DNA of 64,000 bases from contig CAYRIX010000003.1 of the NCBI GenBank assembly GCA_964424555.1, forward strand, positions 34,576 through 98,575, written 5' to 3'. This stretch comes from UMGS172 sp964424555 (lineage in GTDB: Bacteria > Bacillota > Clostridia > Oscillospirales > Acutalibacteraceae). Shown here in pieces: positions 60,019 through 64,000 of the stretch (position 1 is its first letter; each line of letters starts with the position of its first letter). Position numbers and translations under genes: made by a program. The notes beneath the pieces were generated by a model. That model did no database searches. It was not told where the DNA came from and saw only the letters and a program-made list of their open reading frames with translations.

Positions 60019-60738
60019 TTACAGCAGCTCCTTTACAACTTCGGGGAAATCGAGATAGTTGTCGATGGTGATGTAATTGAAATCCGATTTATAAACCGAT
60101 TCATCGTTGCCGCCGAGTCCGTAGTCGTCACCTATATAAACCACCTCATCGTGTGAAAGGCCGTGCTCCTTGCAGTAAAGGTCTAAAGCATAGTATTTGT
60201 TATACGGCTTGGGTGCCATATCGAAGGAGGATGAGCCGCCGACGAATACGCAGTAATCTGAGAAGGTTTCGACCACCTCATCGTAAATCTTGCGACGCTT
60301 TACACGGTCGGGGTCAAAGGCCAGCTTGTCCTCCTGCTTTGCCTTGGTTCCGAGAATGGCAAAGGTCACACAGCCCGAAGGATGGAACTCGACCGATTCA
60401 CCTGCATACTCTGTGAATCCGTATTTTTCACGCAAGGTATCAACCTTTTCGTTGATAGCTTCTTTATCGCAATCAAGCGTAATATCTCTTACAATGTCTA
60501 TTGTTTTGGTTTCGGTATTGTATGTACCGTACTGCAAGCCGTAGTTGCCGATAATGTCGATAGGAAACTGCTCAAGCTGATTGAAGATCCTCATAACCTG
60601 ACCTGCACCTGCCATAAGCAGCTTGTATTTTTTTGAAAGCTCGGTGAGAACCGCTCGGTGCTCTGCACTCAAAGGGGTCTTGTGCTGGGTCAAGGTGCCG
60701 TCAAGGTCCATTGCTATAACTTTAATATTTTTAAACAT
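60019..60738 (-). CDS. HAD-IIB phosphatase resembling eukaryotic-type phosphomannomutase
   Basis: The 239-residue product has HAD motif I MDLDGTLT, motif III Lys in PKPYNKYYAL and motif IV VYIGDDYGLGGNDE. The GAGQVMRIFNQLEQFP and IGNYGLQYGTYN segments resemble the PMM/Cof cap. It may dephosphorylate a sugar or glycerol phosphate. It overlaps the downstream end of the glycerol-1-phosphate dehydrogenase gene by 8 bases, so both are translated as one unit. Confidence 0.82.
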   Translation of the reverse strand: MFKNIKVIAMDLDGTLTQHKTPLSAEHRAVLTELSKKYKLLMAGAGQVMRIFNQLEQFPIDIIGNYGLQYGTYNTETKTIDIVRDITLDCDKEAINEKVDTLREKYGFTEYAGESVEFHPSGCVTFAILGTKAKQEDKLAFDPDRVKRRKIYDEVVETFSDYCVFVGGSSSFDMAPKPYNKYYALDLYCKEHGLSHDEVVYIGDDYGLGGNDESVYKSDFNYITIDNYLDFPEVVKELL

Positions 60739-61999
60739 TTGCTTTACCTCCGAAAAGATCATAATTTAACCACAGACAGGTGTAGCGGTCTTTAAGCTCT
60801 TTAGCGTATTTCATGGCGTCATAAATGTGCTTCTTGCCGTAGCACATAAAGAACTCGTTGATATCCAGCCCGACGTTGGAAAGTATTTCGTTTATCCTTT
60901 CGGCCGAGGGCATCTCGGACAGTATTGCCTTAATCTCGGCTTCCTTTTGCAGATAAGGTTCAAGGCGGTCGGCCTTGTAATTACCCACCTTTTCCTGCAG
61001 CTCTATACAACCTGCGGCGACCTTGGAGTAAACCTTTTCGATCTCGCAGTTGCGTTTGCTGTCAGGTACACGGTACAGCTTTTTGGGGAAGGGAGTATTT
61101 ACAATATCTTCACGTATTTTGGCGGTTATGACGGTTGAGAACGCAACATCAATACCGTGCGGAAAATATTCGGTGTTGTTGACAATGCCCGTTATCTCAA
61201 AGAAATGGGACAGATGATGCTCACTGCCCGATGCAGGCCTTGACGACCCTGCAAAGCTCATCAGTATTCCGATGATAATAAGTGCCTCGGTCAGCGCCTT
61301 GATGCTTTCCTCGTTGCGCTCCAAAATACCGTCGGACAGAGAAAGCACGTTGTTTATCTGCTCGAAGGTGAGGTCATAGATATATTCGCAGAAGTATTCA
61401 CCGTTTACAAGGTGGCTGAGCTTCCAATCGTTCAAGGCGGAATATTTGCCGATAACATCGCCGAAGCCTGCCTTTATCATTTCGATCGGTGCGTTTTTCA
61501 GCACCTCGGTGTCACCGATAAGGCTTAAAGGCAGACCTGCCTTGTAGGTCACTTTCATACCGTCGGTTATCATGGCGGCACCGTCGGAGGCATAACCGTC
61601 CATCGAGGGTGCGGTGGCGACCACCATATAAGGAACTTTTCTATCGTGGGATACGTATTTGCAAAGGTCCTGAATGACACCCGAGCCGATACCGATTATG
61701 AGGTCGATGCCGTCCAAGTTTGCTTCGACCGCTTCAATAGCGGCCTCATTGGGCACGAGAACCTCTTTACCGCTGAATATGACACGTGTAATTGCTTTGC
61801 CTTTCAAGGCATTCACAGTCTTTTCACCTGCGGCCGAAAAGGTGTTTTCATCGGCCACGAGCAGGATGTTTGAAAATTCTTCGGTTATGTCATTGAGTTT
61901 TAAAATAGCATCCTTTTCGATGTATACATATTTAATGTCGCAGGTGTGGTGTTTGCCACAGGAGCAGTCGATACCTTTTAATAAATTATTAATATCCAT
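60731..61999 (-). CDS. Glycerol-1-phosphate dehydrogenase-like (AraM/EgsA family) metal-dependent dehydrogenase
   Basis: The 422-residue product shows the family NAD-binding IIGIGSGVIQDLCKYV and VVATAPSMDGYASDGAAM segments and metal-ligand regions GFGDVIGKYS, SGSEHHLSHFFE and YFPHGIDVAF. These match sn-glycerol-1-phosphate dehydrogenases of B. subtilis AraM type and archaea, rather than general iron alcohol dehydrogenases. The N-terminal CSCGKHHTC adds four Cys. GAGGTG sets ATG 61999. It is divergent from a DeoR regulator and coupled to a HAD phosphatase. Confidence 0.85.
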   Translation of the reverse strand: MDINNLLKGIDCSCGKHHTCDIKYVYIEKDAILKLNDITEEFSNILLVADENTFSAAGEKTVNALKGKAITRVIFSGKEVLVPNEAAIEAVEANLDGIDLIIGIGSGVIQDLCKYVSHDRKVPYMVVATAPSMDGYASDGAAMITDGMKVTYKAGLPLSLIGDTEVLKNAPIEMIKAGFGDVIGKYSALNDWKLSHLVNGEYFCEYIYDLTFEQINNVLSLSDGILERNEESIKALTEALIIIGILMSFAGSSRPASGSEHHLSHFFEITGIVNNTEYFPHGIDVAFSTVITAKIREDIVNTPFPKKLYRVPDSKRNCEIEKVYSKVAAGCIELQEKVGNYKADRLEPYLQKEAEIKAILSEMPSAERINEILSNVGLDINEFFMCYGKKHIYDAMKYAKELKDRYTCLWLNYDLFGGKANV

Positions 62000-62030
62000 A
62001 ACGCACCTCTTTACAAATGTGTTTACTTGG

Positions 62031-62059
62031 AGTATACTATTTCTGTCAAGATAAATCAA
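62031..62059 (-). promoter_or_regulatory. Promoter of the glycerol-1-phosphate dehydrogenase operon
   Basis: On the minus strand TTGATT (62059-62054), 17 bases, TATACT (62036-62031), 31 bases before the start. Confidence 0.55.
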
Positions 62060-62147
62060 CAATTAACCTAAAACTTGCAAAAAAGCTGAACACTTCGGGC
62101 GAGAAATACTTAAATCGGTCAAAAACAATCAAAATTGGAGGTGCAAA

Positions 62148-62900
62148 ATGTATAATAAGGAACGGGAGCAGGAGATATTGAACATTTTAAAGACGGCCAG
62201 TGGCTTCGTCTCGGTCGCACAGCTTTGTGAAGCTCTGTTTGCCAGCGAGTCGAGCATTCGCAGAGATCTCAAGGCGTTGGAGAAGAAGGGCCTTGTCAAA
62301 AGAAGCTACGGCGGTGCGACGTTGGAGTCAAATTATTCGAATATCGTTACCTTTAATCACCGAACGCGACAGAATGTTGAAGCTAAAAGGGGTATTGCCA
62401 AAAAAGCCGCAAAACTTGTGCGGGACGGTGACGTTATATTTCTCGACCAATCGTCAACGGCCTTTTATCTTGCCGCCGAGTTGGTGGGTCGCAGTTCGCT
62501 GACCGTTGTTACTAACAACATCGAAATTATGATGCTGTTGTCAAATTCGGCGGTCAGGGTCATCTCATCGGGCGGATTTTTAAGCAGCGAAAACCGCAAC
62601 TGCCTTATCGGAGTCGATGCAACCAAAGTCTTTGAAAATATTTTTGCCGATGCTGTGTTTTTCTCGGTCAAAGCGGTCGATACCGAGGGTAACGTTACCG
62701 ATTGCACGCGCGAAGAGGTGGTGGTTCGCAACGCAATGCTCAAAAACGCATCCCAAAAGGTGCTTTTGTGTGATAGCTCCAAGTTTGGCATAAAATCTCG
62801 GTTCAAGCAATGCGAGTTGACCGACATTGATTATCTTATAAGCGAGGATAGCTGCGCTGAATACTTCAAAGAAGCAAAAGGCGCATTTAAGATATTGTAA
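62148..62900 (+). CDS. DeoR-family regulator divergent from the dehydrogenase/HAD pair
   Basis: The 250-residue protein has the wHTH (FVSVAQLCEALFASESSIRRD, KRSYGGATLE) and the DeoRC pocket (VIFLDQSSTAFYLAAELVG, VVTNNIEIMMLLS, LLCDSSKFGIKSRF). It is a second DeoR protein in this window, related to the one at 50757, and probably represses the divergent pair. TTGGAGG precedes the ATG. Confidence 0.92.
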   Translation: MYNKEREQEILNILKTASGFVSVAQLCEALFASESSIRRDLKALEKKGLVKRSYGGATLESNYSNIVTFNHRTRQNVEAKRGIAKKAAKLVRDGDVIFLDQSSTAFYLAAELVGRSSLTVVTNNIEIMMLLSNSAVRVISSGGFLSSENRNCLIGVDATKVFENIFADAVFFSVKAVDTEGNVTDCTREEVVVRNAMLKNASQKVLLCDSSKFGIKSRFKQCELTDIDYLISEDSCAEYFKEAKGAFKIL

Positions 62901-62987
62901 GAAAAGCCAAATACTGCAAATAAAGTGTCGCAAAAATTATAACACTGTTAAAATTTAAACAATTTTGTTTTTGGGTATTGAGTTTTT
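62900..62987 (+). repeat. Direct repeat, copy 2 (about 88 bases)
   Basis: Matches 59747-59835 over its whole length with scattered differences. Its end supplies the TTGAGT -35 element for the NifU-like gene. Confidence 0.7.
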
Positions 62988-63006
62988 GGGGAAAACAGTA
63001 TATAAT
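62978..63006 (+). promoter_or_regulatory. Promoter of the NifU-like gene
   Basis: TTGAGT (62978-62983), 17 bases, perfect TATAAT (63001-63006). The -35 lies in the end of the direct repeat. Confidence 0.65.
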
Positions 63007-63040
63007 TGTTAAGGTTAAACCACGAAAGGAGTTTTAAGTT

Positions 63041-63733
63041 ATGGATTATTCACTCGAAGTTCAGCACATGTGTCCTTTAACCAAGGGACCCCATCACGGA
63101 CCCGCACCTATCCCCGAAGAGGGCAAATGGGTACAGGTCAAGGATGTCAAAGACATTTCCGCTTACACTCACGGTGTTGGCTGGTGCGCACCTCAGCAGG
63201 GCGCTTGCAAGCTTTCGCTCAACGTTAAGGACGGTATCATTGAGGAAGCTCTCGTTGAGACCATCGGTTGCTCGGGTATGACTCACTCTGCCGCTATGGC
63301 TGCTGAGATCCTCCCCGGTAAGACCGTCTTAGAGGCTCTTAACACCGACCTTGTTTGCGATGCTATCAACACCGCTATGCGTGAGCTTTTCCTCCAGATC
63401 GTTTACGGTCGTTCACAGTCTGCTTTCTCTGAGGGCGGTCTTGTTATCGGCGCAGGTATGGAAGACCTCGGTAAGGGTGAGCGTTCCATGGTTGGTACTA
63501 TGTACGGCACCAAGGCTAAGGGCGTAAGATACCTTGAAATGACCGAAGGCTACTGCACCAGAATGGCTCTTGATGAGAACAATGAGGTTATCGGCTATGA
63601 GTTCGTATCGTTGGGCAAGATGACCGACTTCATCAAGAAGGGTATGGAGCCTAACGAGGCTTATGAGAAGTCTAAGGGTACATACGGCCGTTTCAATGAC
63701 GCTGTTAAGTACATCGACCCCAGAAAAGAATAA
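63041..63733 (+). CDS. NifU-like iron-sulfur cluster assembly scaffold protein
   Basis: The 230-residue protein contains the NifU_N/IscU-like core with GVGWCAPQQGACKLSL, VETIGCSGMTHSAAMAAEIL and further conserved segments such as MREFLQ-like MRELFLQIVYGRS. Three Cys (49, 56, 77) lie at plausible cluster positions. This protein usually accompanies a GGGtGRT protein, as here. Codon use is strongly biased, suggesting high expression. AAAGGAG precedes the ATG. Confidence 0.82.
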   Translation: MDYSLEVQHMCPLTKGPHHGPAPIPEEGKWVQVKDVKDISAYTHGVGWCAPQQGACKLSLNVKDGIIEEALVETIGCSGMTHSAAMAAEILPGKTVLEALNTDLVCDAINTAMRELFLQIVYGRSQSAFSEGGLVIGAGMEDLGKGERSMVGTMYGTKAKGVRYLEMTEGYCTRMALDENNEVIGYEFVSLGKMTDFIKKGMEPNEAYEKSKGTYGRFNDAVKYIDPRKE

Positions 63734-63753
63734 TTTAAGGAGGAATTACGAAT

Positions 63754-64000
63754 ATGGCTAAGTTTGAAGGTTACGAGAGACGTGAGGCCAAGATCCTTGC
63801 CACTCTTAAAGAATACGGAATTTCCTCCATCGATGAATGTAAGGAAATCTGTGACGCACAGGGCATCGACCCCTACAAGATCGTTGAAGAGACCCAGCCT
63901 ATCGCATTTGAGAATGCAAAGTGGGCTTACACTGTTGGTTGCGCCATCGCAATCAAGAAGGGTTGCGTAAAGGCTGCTGACGCCGCTGCCGCTATCGGTA
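63754..64000 (+). CDS. GGGtGRT-type protein, partial (runs off the window)
   Basis: The frame from ATG 63754, with AAGGAGG upstream, is open to the window end (82 codons seen). It begins AKFEGYERREAKILATLKEY and includes QPIAFENAKWAYTVGCAIAI, which I recognise from the conserved GGGtGRT family normally found next to the NifU-like scaffold. The Gly/Arg motif itself lies outside the window. Function is unproven; a link to Fe-S metabolism is inferred from context. Codon bias again suggests high expression. Confidence 0.8.
   Translation, partial: MAKFEGYERREAKILATLKEYGISSIDECKEICDAQGIDPYKIVEETQPIAFENAKWAYTVGCAIAIKKGCVKAADAAAAIG

Overview
The window looks like a chromosome segment from an anaerobic, spore-forming member of the Clostridia, most likely Oscillospiraceae/Ruminococcaceae-like. 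The grounds are Gram-positive gene order (pyrH-frr-uppS-cdsA-dxr-rseP-ispG-polC and rpmH-rnpA-yidD-yidC-jag), a PolC-type polymerase, a SpoIID homologue, A/G-rich ribosome binding sites, frequent TTG/GTG starts and many Fe-S proteins. I see no rRNA, tRNA, CRISPR array, transposase or prophage. Start codons were mostly chosen by ribosome binding site spacing, so several CDS begin downstream of the longest open frame.

Layout. 1-13.4 kb is a co-directional housekeeping block: an AT-rich lipoprotein gene, then nucleotide, ribosome-recycling, isoprenoid/lipid and replication genes, ending with luxS, a GDSL hydrolase and a stand-alone FakA-like domain. 13.5-23 kb carries an M23 envelope peptidase, a cysteine-rich mini-protein, a tandem pair of GH16-type proteins (one with a destroyed active site), rarA, two PH-domain membrane proteins and spoIID. 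23-38 kb returns to core genes: mnmE-mnmG, an orphan MazF, small regulators, rpmH-rnpA-yidD-yidC-jag, prfA, tsaC/sua5, coaE, a lytic transglycosylase and an M18 aminopeptidase. The usual jag-mnmE-mnmG junction is broken here. 38-46 kb has fruK-ptsI, a self-regulated MarR gene and a ~1,290-residue surface protein alternating jelly-roll-like and InlB-type repeats. 46-54.4 kb is an accessory carbohydrate/glycerol-phosphate region with an AraC and a DeoR regulator. 54.4-64 kb holds the most unusual locus: three divergent QueG/reductive-dehalogenase-like Fe-S proteins in a row with a U32-like cysteine-containing protein, divergent from an AraC regulator and flanked by two relics of a YgjV-like membrane gene. 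It is followed by a glycerol-1-phosphate dehydrogenase/HAD phosphatase pair with its own DeoR regulator, and a NifU-like scaffold with the start of a GGGtGRT protein.

The strongest points for follow-up are the three-paralogue Fe-S operon with its U32-like partner, a PolC lacking its proofreading exonuclease domain, the GH16 enzyme/pseudoenzyme pair, a perfect 34-bp palindrome between rpmH and rnpA, and dispersed repeats that link the Fe-S locus to the region downstream. All functional statements rest on reading motifs by eye; no database search was run.
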